64,000 nt of DNA from Brevundimonas lenta (GTDB lineage Bacteria; Pseudomonadota; Alphaproteobacteria; Caulobacterales; Caulobacteraceae): assembly GCF_014196335.1 (NCBI RefSeq), contig NZ_JACIDM010000003.1, forward strand, positions 496,001 to 560,000. Reading direction: 5' to 3'. The position numbers and the translations under genes were made by a program. The notes beneath the pieces are model-generated. The model had not been told where the DNA came from, did no database searches, and worked only from the letters and a program-made list of their open reading frames with translations. Below, piece by piece: positions 8,749 through 15,651 of the stretch; the stretch's first letter is position 1, and every line of letters begins with the position of its first letter.

Positions 8749-8798
8749 AGGGGAATCCGTAAACAAATCGGCGTCATCCCGGATCAGGACATTCCCCT
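8749..8798. repeat. 8-bp inverted repeat in a divergent promoter region
   Basis: AGGGGAAT at 8749-8756 and its exact complement ATTCCCCT at 8791-8798 flank a 34-base AT-richer spacer, between the divergent kinase and nucleotidyltransferase genes. It could be a pair of operator half-sites or chance; no partner regulator is visible. Confidence 0.3.
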
Positions 8799-8874
8799 AT
8801 TCGACGGAACCCTGCTCTACCGGAGCCGTTTTTCCGCCCGCGCCGCTCCTGCCGCGTCGCGGAGCCCGCAGTAC

Positions 8875-9654
8875 ATGTCAGACACCGTCGCCGACCCCAG
8901 TTTCCATCCGCCCCCCGAGGCGGTCGAGTTCTATGAGGAATCGCTCCGCCTGCTGAAGGAGAGCGGGATTCCGTTCCTGCTGTCGGGCACCTATGCGGTC
9001 ACCGCCTACACCGGCATCCGGCGGCCGACGAAGGACCTGGACGTCTTCTGCAAGCCGGGGGACTACCCCCGCATCCTCGCCTTCTTCCAGGCGCGCGGCT
9101 ACCGCACCGACGTCGAGGACGAGCGCTGGATCGCCAAGGTCTGGAAGGATGAGAAGCATTTCTTCGACGTGATCTTCGCCATGTCGAACGGCACCATCGC
9201 CGTGAACGACAGCTGGTTCGGCAAGGACACGATCGAGGTCTACGGACACAAGGTGTCGATCACGCCGCCGACGGCCCTGATCCTGTCGAAGGTCTTTATC
9301 CAGGACCGCTACCGGTTCGACGGCGCGGACGTGAACCACGTGATCCTGAAGCAGGCCGAGGCCATCGACTGGAAATTCCTGCTCGACCAGATGGACCTGT
9401 ACTGGGAGGTGCTGCTGTCGCATCTGTTGAACTACCGATTCGCCTATCCGACCGAGCGCGACAAGGTGCCGGTCTGGCTGATGACCGAGCTGACCGGCCG
9501 GCTGGAGGCGCAGGTCAATCTGCCGGCGCCGCGGGTGAAGGTGTGCCGCGGCCGTCTGTTCAGTCCGCGCGACTATATCGCCGACATCACAGAGTGGGGC
9601 TTCGGCGACATCGTGGGCAAGGGTCTGGAGGAACGACATGAGCCCATCAACTGA
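8875..9654 (+). CDS. Nucleotidyltransferase-fold protein (MNT/AbiEii-like)
   Basis: The 259 residues contain a minimal nucleotidyltransferase core. SGIPFLLSGTYAVTAYTGIR is followed by RPTKDLDVFCK, the R-x-T-x-D-x-D pattern with the paired metal-binding aspartates. A third acidic residue is plausible in KHFFDVIFA. The fold occurs in antitoxin-type AMPylators, in tRNA-modifying enzymes and in uncharacterised proteins; the sequence does not decide among them. It overlaps the next gene, a metallophosphoesterase, by 17 bases. The ATG at 8875 has GGAG about 12 bases upstream. The exact role is unknown. Confidence 0.7.
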   Translation: MSDTVADPSFHPPPEAVEFYEESLRLLKESGIPFLLSGTYAVTAYTGIRRPTKDLDVFCKPGDYPRILAFFQARGYRTDVEDERWIAKVWKDEKHFFDVIFAMSNGTIAVNDSWFGKDTIEVYGHKVSITPPTALILSKVFIQDRYRFDGADVNHVILKQAEAIDWKFLLDQMDLYWEVLLSHLLNYRFAYPTERDKVPVWLMTELTGRLEAQVNLPAPRVKVCRGRLFSPRDYIADITEWGFGDIVGKGLEERHEPIN

Positions 9655-10441
9655 GGCCCCGCCCACCCACGGCGGCGATCACGCCGATCCCCAGACGCCC
9701 CAGCCGGGCCTGGAGCCCGGGCCGAAGAAGAAACTGCGCGTAGCGGCGGTGGGCGACCTGCATGTCGCCGAAGCCCACGTCCGGCCGCACCGGGACCTTT
9801 TCCAGCGGGTGCATGAGGACGCAGACGTGCTGTGCCTGTGCGGCGACCTGACCAACCACGGCACGCGCCGCGAGGTCGAGATCCTGCTGGAGGACATCAA
9901 CGACTGCCGCATTCCGATCGTCGCCGTGCTGGGCAACCACGAGCACGAGTGCGGGCGCCCCGACGAGGTGACGCAGTCCCTGTGCGACGCCGGCGTCAGG
10001 ATGCTGGGCGGCGAGGCGTATGAGATCGACGGCGTCGGCTTCGCCGGCGGCAAGGGCTTCGTCGGCGGCTTCGGCCGCTACATGCTGAGCCCGTTCGGCG
10101 AGGCCTCGATCAAGGCCTTCGTGCAGGAGGCGGTCGAGGACGCCAACGCCATCGAGAACTCGATCCGCACCCTGCGCACCGAGCGCAGCGTGGTGGTGCT
10201 GCACTATTCCCCGGTGGTCGACACGGTGATGGGCGAGCCGCCGGAGATTCACGCCTTCCTCGGCTCGTCGCGGCTGGGCGAGACCATCGACCGCTACGAC
10301 AACGTCAGCCTGGTGGTGCACGGCCACGCCCACCGCGGCGCGCCGGAGGGCCGGACCCACAAGGGGGTGCCGGTCTACAATGTCGCGCTGCCGGTGCTGC
10401 GGACGCTGGGGGACACGCCGTACCGGGTGTTCGAGGTCTAG
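9638..10441 (+). CDS. Calcineurin-like metallophosphoesterase
   Basis: All five metal-binding motifs of the calcineurin-like phosphoesterase fold are present: GDLH, GDLTNHG, GNHEHE, HYSP and GHAHRG. The enzyme is probably a cytoplasmic di-metal phosphodiesterase or phosphatase, 267 residues long. A proline-rich arm of about 30 residues precedes the domain and no signal peptide is seen. The start overlaps the upstream nucleotidyltransferase by 17 bases, so the two are co-translated. One may add and the other remove a nucleotidyl or phosphoryl group on a shared target, but that is inference. The substrate is not known. Confidence 0.88.
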   Translation: MSPSTEAPPTHGGDHADPQTPQPGLEPGPKKKLRVAAVGDLHVAEAHVRPHRDLFQRVHEDADVLCLCGDLTNHGTRREVEILLEDINDCRIPIVAVLGNHEHECGRPDEVTQSLCDAGVRMLGGEAYEIDGVGFAGGKGFVGGFGRYMLSPFGEASIKAFVQEAVEDANAIENSIRTLRTERSVVVLHYSPVVDTVMGEPPEIHAFLGSSRLGETIDRYDNVSLVVHGHAHRGAPEGRTHKGVPVYNVALPVLRTLGDTPYRVFEV

Positions 10442-10447
10442 GCCGTC

Positions 10448-10807
10448 CTAAGCGGGTCGCCAGAAGCGGATAACGATGCCGCGCACGACGTCGCCCGGCG
10501 CCGGCGCATCTGGCCCGGGGGCGAAACGGGCCCGGCGCATAGCCGACACCGCGCTGTTTCCGAAGCCGGCGACGGACGGGGTCTCGGAGACGACCCGGCA
10601 GTTCGCGAATCCGCCGTTGCGCGCGGCCTCGCAATCCAGCGTGACTACGCCTTCCCGTACTCCACTGGATATCGCCCGCGCCGGAAACTCCGGCACCGGG
10701 CGTCGCGTGAGGACGACATCGGCTGCGGCCCACTCGCGGACGGGTGGCATGGGCGAACCGGGCACGGCCGTCTGCAGCGTGAAGATCGAAAGGATGAGGG
10801 CCAGCAT
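10448..10807 (-). CDS. Small exported protein with TonB C-terminal-like domain
   Basis: The 119 residues begin with a short hydrophobic signal (MLALILSIFTLQTAVPGSP). They then show the pattern of the TonB C-terminal fold: PEFPARAISSGVREGVVTLDC, then C-R-V-V-S-E-T-P, then FGNSAVSAMRRARFAPG. Single-domain proteins of this kind are common in Caulobacterales and lack the proline-rich linker and inner-membrane anchor of a true TonB, so a role in energy transduction is doubtful. It lies 6 bases from the convergent phosphoesterase and 21 bases downstream of the transporter gene, possibly in its transcript. Confidence 0.6.
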   Translation of the reverse strand: MLALILSIFTLQTAVPGSPMPPVREWAAADVVLTRRPVPEFPARAISSGVREGVVTLDCEAARNGGFANCRVVSETPSVAGFGNSAVSAMRRARFAPGPDAPAPGDVVRGIVIRFWRPA

Positions 10808-10828
10808 CGAACGACTTCTACCACGCCC

Positions 10829-11392
10829 TCACCCCGCCAGCAGCACCCACAGCCCGGTCGCTGCGAAGCCGGCCGCGGCCGCCATGCGGATCCAGTTGAG
10901 CGGGAGGCGCTTCGCCGCAGCCTCGCCCAGCAGGACGGCGGGGATGTTGACCAGCATCATGCCGAGGGTCGAGCCGGCGACGACGAGGAACAGGTTCTGG
11001 AACTGGGCCGCCAGCATGGCGGTCGCGACCTGGGTCTTGTCACCCATCTCGATGACGAAGAAGGCGGCGGTGGTGGTCCAGAAGATTCCCTTGAAGGTCT
11101 TCACGGTGATGTCGGGCTTCTCGTCGAAGCGATCGGGGATCAGGGCCCAGACGGCGAAGCCGAGGAAGGCGACGCCGACGACCCAGCGCACCCACGGGCC
11201 ATGCATGAAATGACCGAGCACGGCTCCGGCCCCGGCGGCGAAGGCGTGATTGGCGAGGGTCGCTGCGAGGATGCCGAGGATGATCGGCAGGGGTCGGCGC
11301 CAGGCGGCGGCCAGGACGATGGCCAGCAGCATGGTCTTGTCCCCGATCTCCGCGATGGAGACGAGGCCGATGGAAATCAGAAAGGCTTCCAA
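10829..11392 (-). CDS. TMEM165/GDT1 (UPF0016) family cation transporter, probable Mn2+ exporter
   Basis: The 187-residue membrane protein has two inverted copies of the family motif, AEIGDKTM near residue 14 and IEMGDKTQ near residue 100, each in a three-helix half. The family exports or exchanges Mn2+ and Ca2+. The start must be TTG at 11392, because a stop lies two codons upstream and the resulting MEAFLISIG matches relatives. A yybP-ykoY Mn2+ riboswitch precedes the gene, which makes Mn2+ efflux the best guess for its function. Expression should rise with intracellular manganese. Confidence 0.9.
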   Translation of the reverse strand: MEAFLISIGLVSIAEIGDKTMLLAIVLAAAWRRPLPIILGILAATLANHAFAAGAGAVLGHFMHGPWVRWVVGVAFLGFAVWALIPDRFDEKPDITVKTFKGIFWTTTAAFFVIEMGDKTQVATAMLAAQFQNLFLVVAGSTLGMMLVNIPAVLLGEAAAKRLPLNWIRMAAAAGFAATGLWVLLAG

Positions 11393-11476
11393 AGCCGGTC
11401 ACATATGCGCGGGAGCCTCGGCGGACAGACCATTGGCATTCGCAGCCGGGCCCCCGCGTGGAAGCAACCCTGCGAA

Positions 11477-11602
11477 GCCAGCGGTCTTGCCAGGACGTCG
11501 ACCCCTCAAGGGTCGGGTCCGATCGCGCCATTCCCTCCGGGCGAGGGAAAGTATGTTGACGCGAACCCCGCTGAGACGCGCGGGCGGCTACTCCCCGATG
11601 AC
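11477..11602 (-). promoter_or_regulatory. yybP-ykoY manganese riboswitch
   Basis: Read on the minus strand, the segment has the hallmarks of this aptamer: GGGGAGTAG near the 5' end, GTCAACATACT in the middle, and GGCAAGACC near the 3' end. The closing P1 helix pairs GTCATCGG (11602-11595) with CCGCTGGC (11484-11477), seven pairs with one mismatch. An internal hairpin TTCCCTC/GAGGGAA is also present. It lies about 85 bases upstream of the UPF0016 transporter, a known regulon member. Its 5' end overlaps the final codons and the stop of the PAP2 phosphatase gene. Confidence 0.87.
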
Positions 11603-12352
11603 GGCCGGGTCTGTATCGGGCGACGCCGCATCGTGCAAGCCACCGGTGTGAACGGCCTGCCGCCGCTGGACGGCGTAGGCGACCAGCCACAGGGCCATGG
11701 CCCAGGCCGCGCCGGCGCACCAGCCGGCGATGACGTCCGACGCCCAGTGCGCGCCGAGGTAAACGCGCGTCAGACCGATCAGCAGGGCGATGAGCATGGC
11801 GCAGCCCAGCACGAAAGCCTTGAGCCGCCGCTTCGGGAAGGCGCGCGTCAGCATGACGCCGAGCGTCAGATAGAAGACCGTCGACAGCAGGGTGTGGCCG
11901 GAGGGGAAGCTGGCGTTCAGCGTCTCGACGGCCTGATAGGCGGCGGGAGGGCGTTCCCGCTCGAAGAACGCCTTCAGCCCCTCGCTCAACGCCACCCCGC
12001 CGGCCAGGCCGACCACCAGCAGGAGGGCGGACAACTGCTTGCGCTGGATCAACAGGAAGGCGACGGCGATCAGGGCGAACAGGGTCAGCACCGATATGCC
12101 GCCCAGCGAGGTCAGGTCGGCCGCCGCTTCCTGAAGCCACCAGGGGCCGCGCGGCTGGCCGGGAACCGGCTGGAGCCAGTGCAGCACCATCTGGTCGAAG
12201 GCCTGCCCGTCGGCCTCGGTCATGTCGTCGGCGACCTCGACGAAGGTCATGACGCCGAGGGCGATGATCAGCAACGCGCTGAGCGCAGCGATTTCGGTGC
12301 GTGCGATCCGCAGCGCACGGCGAAGAAAAGTTATGGTCTGTTCCCCGGTCAT
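11588..12352 (-). CDS. PAP2-superfamily membrane phosphatase
   Basis: The 254-residue inner-membrane protein has five to six hydrophobic segments and the three-part acid-phosphatase signature: K-A-F-F-E-R-E-R-P (motif 1), FPSGHT (motif 2) and TRVYLGAHWASDV (motif 3). It probably removes phosphate from a lipid-linked substrate such as undecaprenyl diphosphate or phosphatidylglycerol phosphate at the periplasmic face. Start is ATG at 12352. The stop TAG lies inside the GGGGAGTAG element of the downstream riboswitch, so read-through transcription from this gene would include the aptamer. Exact substrate unknown. Confidence 0.85.
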   Translation of the reverse strand: MTGEQTITFLRRALRIARTEIAALSALLIIALGVMTFVEVADDMTEADGQAFDQMVLHWLQPVPGQPRGPWWLQEAAADLTSLGGISVLTLFALIAVAFLLIQRKQLSALLLVVGLAGGVALSEGLKAFFERERPPAAYQAVETLNASFPSGHTLLSTVFYLTLGVMLTRAFPKRRLKAFVLGCAMLIALLIGLTRVYLGAHWASDVIAGWCAGAAWAMALWLVAYAVQRRQAVHTGGLHDAASPDTDPAVIGE

Positions 12353-12525
12353 CCGTTCGCTAACGGTCCCGCTTATGGGACGTTCCCCTCACGCGTTCGT
12401 GATCAAAGATCGGCGGTCTGTGTCACGCCCGCGTCGCGGCCTGTCCACAGGCTCATCCCCCGCCATGACGCCGATTCGCCCAGAAAGTGATCGTCAAGCC
12501 CGTTGACGGTTGGTTAGCCATCTGC

Positions 12526-12572
12526 GCCCCATATGTGGGCTTGGGGAGCGCTTCCGCCACTAGGTCTTGTGG
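12526..12572 (+). promoter_or_regulatory. Pair of NrdR boxes upstream of nrdA
   Basis: CCACTAGGTCTTGTGG at 12557-12572 matches the 16-base NrdR consensus at nearly every conserved position. GCCCCATATGTGGGCT at 12526-12541 matches the core C-x-A-T-A-T-x-T-x-G. Their centres are 31 bases apart, three helical turns, the spacing seen for NrdR repressor pairs. They end 50 bases before the nrdA start. Confidence 0.7.
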
Positions 12573-12621
12573 TTTGAGGCGCGGGGATCAGGTTTCGATT
12601 TTAGTTCAGGGCGGCGACAAT

Positions 12622-14505
12622 ATGGCTGGCGGCGAAGCATTGAAGACGGTGGAATTCCAGTCGGTTGCCGATGCCGAAACGGCGGCCCGGCCCCATCTGT
12701 CGGTCGTGCCCTCGATCCATATCGACCGCTCGCGCGACGCCCTGCTGACCGACTTCGGCAAGAAGACGCTGGAAGACCGCTACCTGCTGGCGGGCGAGAG
12801 CTACCAGGACATGTTCGCCCGGGTCGCCACAGCCTATTCGGACGACGCCGACCACGCCCAGCGCGTCTACGACTACATGTCGAAGCTGTGGTTCATGCCG
12901 GCGACGCCGGTGCTTTCGAACGGCGGCGCCGATCGCGGCCTGCCGATCAGCTGCTTCCTGAACTCGGTCGGCGACTCGCTGGACGGCATCCAGTCGGTCT
13001 GGAACGAGAACGTCGCCCTGGCCTCGAACGGCGGCGGCATCGGCACCTACTGGGGCGGCGTCCGCTCGATCGGCGAGAAGGTGAAGGGCGCGGGCCAGAC
13101 CTCGGGCATCATCCCCTTCATCCGCGTGATGGACTCGCTGACCCTGGCGATTTCGCAGGGCTCGCTGCGCCGGGGTTCGGCCGCGGTGTACCTGGACGTC
13201 CACCACCCCGAGATCGAGGAGTTCCTCGAAATCCGGAAGCCGTCGGGCGACTTCAACCGCAAGTCCCTGAACCTGCACCACGGCATCAACATCTCGGACG
13301 CCTTCATGGAGGCGGTCCGCGACGGCAAGACCTTCGACCTGCTGTCCCCGAAGGACAACGCGGTCATGAAGACCGTGGATGCGCGCGCCCTGTGGCAGAA
13401 GATCCTCGAGATCCGCCTGCAGACCGGAGAGCCCTATCTGATCTTCTCCGACACGGTGAACCGGCAGATGCCGCAGCACCAGAAGGACCTGGGCCTGTCG
13501 GTCAAGCAGTCCAACCTGTGCTCGGAAATCACCCTGCACACCGGCCGCGACCACCTGGGCGTCGACCGCACCGCGGTCTGCTGCCTGTCGTCGGTCAACG
13601 CGGAGACCTTCCTGGAGTGGCGCGAGGAGCCGAAATTCATCGAGGACGTGATGCGCTTCCTCGACAACGTGCTGGAAGACTTCATCCGCCGCGCCCCGCC
13701 GGCCATGGCCGCCGCCGTCTATTCGGCCAAGCGTGAGCGTTCGGTGGGCCTGGGCCTGATGGGTTTCCACTCGTTCCTGCAGGCGCAGGGCGTGGCCTTC
13801 GAAAGCGCCATGGCCAAGTCGTGGAACATGCGCCTGTTCAAGCACCTGCGCCGCGAGGCCGACAAGGCCAGCCGCCTGCTGGCCGAAGAGAAGGGCGCCT
13901 GTGAGGACGCCGCCGAGCGTGGCGTGATGGAGCGCTTCTCGCACAAGCTGGCCATCGCCCCGACCGCCTCGATCTCGATCATCTGCGGCGGCACCTCGGC
14001 CGGCATCGAGCCGATCCCGGCCAACATCTATACGCACAAGACCCTGTCGGGCTCGTTCGCGGTCAAGAATCCCTATCTGGAACGCCTGCTGGGCGAGAAG
14101 GGCATCGACACGAGCGAGGTCTGGTCCTCGATCCTCGAGCACGAAGGTTCGGTCCAGCACCTCGATCAGCTGAGCGACGACGAAAAGGCGATCTTCAAGA
14201 CCGCCTTCGAACTGGACCAGCGCTGGGTCGTCGAACTGGGCGCCGATCGCGCCGCCGAAATCTGCCAGGCGCAGTCGATCAACCTGTTCATCCCGGGCGA
14301 CGTCGACAAATGGGACCTGCACATGCTGCACTGGCGCGCATGGGAGACCGGCGTTAAGTCGCTGTATTACCTGCGTTCCAAGTCGGTTCAGCGCGCCGCG
14401 TTCGCCGGCGCCGAGGACAAGGCAGAGGCCGAGGTCGATCCGAACCAGCCCGACCTCTTCTCGGTCGCACGCACCGATTACGACGAGTGCCTGGCCTGCC
14501 AGTAG
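12622..14505 (+). CDS. nrdA: Ribonucleoside-diphosphate reductase class I alpha subunit
   Basis: The catalytic subunit reduces ribonucleoside diphosphates. Of 627 residues, the active-site cysteines are recognisable as Cys111 (ISCFLNS), the thiyl-radical Cys300 (SNLCSEI) and Cys320/321 (CCLSSVN). The C-terminal swinging-arm pair is in D-E-C-L-A-C-Q, and the radical-transfer tyrosines are in SLYYLRSK. The substrate-specificity region follows the usual pattern. The N-terminus lacks the ATP-cone found in longer NrdA proteins, and NrdB also lacks one, so overall dATP inhibition may be absent. ATG at 12622 follows CAGGGCGG. Two NrdR boxes lie upstream. Confidence 0.95.
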   Translation: MAGGEALKTVEFQSVADAETAARPHLSVVPSIHIDRSRDALLTDFGKKTLEDRYLLAGESYQDMFARVATAYSDDADHAQRVYDYMSKLWFMPATPVLSNGGADRGLPISCFLNSVGDSLDGIQSVWNENVALASNGGGIGTYWGGVRSIGEKVKGAGQTSGIIPFIRVMDSLTLAISQGSLRRGSAAVYLDVHHPEIEEFLEIRKPSGDFNRKSLNLHHGINISDAFMEAVRDGKTFDLLSPKDNAVMKTVDARALWQKILEIRLQTGEPYLIFSDTVNRQMPQHQKDLGLSVKQSNLCSEITLHTGRDHLGVDRTAVCCLSSVNAETFLEWREEPKFIEDVMRFLDNVLEDFIRRAPPAMAAAVYSAKRERSVGLGLMGFHSFLQAQGVAFESAMAKSWNMRLFKHLRREADKASRLLAEEKGACEDAAERGVMERFSHKLAIAPTASISIICGGTSAGIEPIPANIYTHKTLSGSFAVKNPYLERLLGEKGIDTSEVWSSILEHEGSVQHLDQLSDDEKAIFKTAFELDQRWVVELGADRAAEICQAQSINLFIPGDVDKWDLHMLHWRAWETGVKSLYYLRSKSVQRAAFAGAEDKAEAEVDPNQPDLFSVARTDYDECLACQ

Positions 14506-14517
14506 CGCTTTAGATCC

Positions 14518-14539
14518 GAAGGGGTCTCCCCACCCCTTC
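14518..14539 (+). terminator. Candidate transcription terminator hairpin after nrdA
   Basis: GAAGGGGT and ACCCCTTC form a perfect 8-bp stem with a 6-base loop, 13 bases after the nrdA stop. There is no strong T-run, so it may stabilise the 3' end rather than terminate alone. Confidence 0.4.
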
Positions 14540-14676
14540 TCCGGGGTTCGCCCGATGGCGGAACCTGGCCAGATGGCTGACGTTCGGTCGTCAGTACTGT
14601 GGCGTTAAAATGTCTGTTGGCGGGACGGCCCTAATCATGCAGGGTCGGTTCCATTGGCGGACTGAGGGGACCGTTG

Positions 14677-15552
14677 ATGCGTTTTACGGCGATTACTGCC
14701 GGCATTTTTAGCGTCGCCGCTGCGTCGATTGCGGGCGCCAGCGAAGCTATGCCCAGACAGGTCGCCATCACCGATCCCTGGACGGTGACCCGCGAGCGCC
14801 CAGCCAACGCCTCTGACGTCAGCACCCGCCTGAACAGCGAATCCGCCGTCGTGGACGCCGATGCGCGCGACTACAGCCCCCGCCAGGGCTGGACCGGGTA
14901 TGCGCCCTCGCGCAGCGCCTCGTCACCGTGGGCCGCCTCCAGCCGGGACGTCTGGTTCGAGGGCGGCGAATACAGCGATCGGGTCAGGCTGCGCACCGAA
15001 GGCAGCATCCGCCGCGCCGACGGCGCGCCCCTGCCTCCCGGACCGCTGGATCCGGCCTATTACGAGGCCGAACATTACGACCTGACCTATACGCGCGGCT
15101 GGACCGAAAGCCTGGGCCGCACCGGTTCGGGCCTCGACGTCACCCTGACGCCCCACATCGGCGTGGGTGTGGGCAGCCGCGGCGGCACCACCGAGGCTGG
15201 CGCCACTCTGCGCATCGGGCCCGATCTGGATAATCTCGTGCCCGAAGGCTCCGAGGCGTTCGGCGAACGCCCTCGCTGGTACCTGTACGCGGCGGGATCA
15301 GGCCGCGCGGTCGGCTACAATTTCGCCCGGACGCGGGACGGCGACTACGCGCGGTCCGGCGTCAGCCACGACTCCGGCAACTTCATGGGTGACGCCTCGA
15401 TCGGCGTGGCCATGCGGAGAGGCGCGATCCAGGGCTCGTTCGGCCTCGTCTATCGCGAGATCGAGGCCGAAGGCGTGCACGCGGGCCATGGCGTCGACAC
15501 CGACGTCTCCGAAGGCCTGATCGCCTTCCAGTTGAGCATCAAGCCGGAATAG
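14677..15552 (+). CDS. Exported LpxR/DUF2219-like outer-membrane protein
   Basis: The 291 residues start with a signal peptide (AITAGIFSVAAASIAGASEA). The C-terminal half resembles the beta-barrel of the lipid A deacylase LpxR/DUF2219 family: TPHIGVGVGS, GATLRIGPDLDN, RWYLYAAGSGRAVGYN, F-M-G-D-A-S-I-G-V-A and SFGLVYREIEAEG follow its strand pattern. The N-terminal 100 residues do not show the catalytic region I would expect, so enzyme activity is uncertain. ATG at 14677 follows TGAGGGGA; a TTG directly before it is a less likely start. Single gene, tail-to-tail with ggt across a palindromic spacer. Confidence 0.6.
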   Translation: MRFTAITAGIFSVAAASIAGASEAMPRQVAITDPWTVTRERPANASDVSTRLNSESAVVDADARDYSPRQGWTGYAPSRSASSPWAASSRDVWFEGGEYSDRVRLRTEGSIRRADGAPLPPGPLDPAYYEAEHYDLTYTRGWTESLGRTGSGLDVTLTPHIGVGVGSRGGTTEAGATLRIGPDLDNLVPEGSEAFGERPRWYLYAAGSGRAVGYNFARTRDGDYARSGVSHDSGNFMGDASIGVAMRRGAIQGSFGLVYREIEAEGVHAGHGVDTDVSEGLIAFQLSIKPE

Positions 15553-15649
15553 GGTCGAGACCCGAGGGTCCAAGTCGGGATATCCGATCACTCAGCGGCG
15601 GCAGTTTCGGGCTCTCGAATTCGACCCTTTGCCCTCGCCCCTCGACCCT
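15551..15649. repeat. GGGTCGAG-type intergenic inverted repeat, copy 1
   Basis: AGGGTCGAG at 15551-15559 is complementary to CTCGACCCT at 15641-15649, with further G-A-G-G-G-T-C and T-C-G-A-C-C-C stretches inside. It fills the space between two convergent genes and resembles the element at 60795-60892. It may act as a bidirectional terminator. Confidence 0.5.
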
Positions 15650-15651
15650 GC

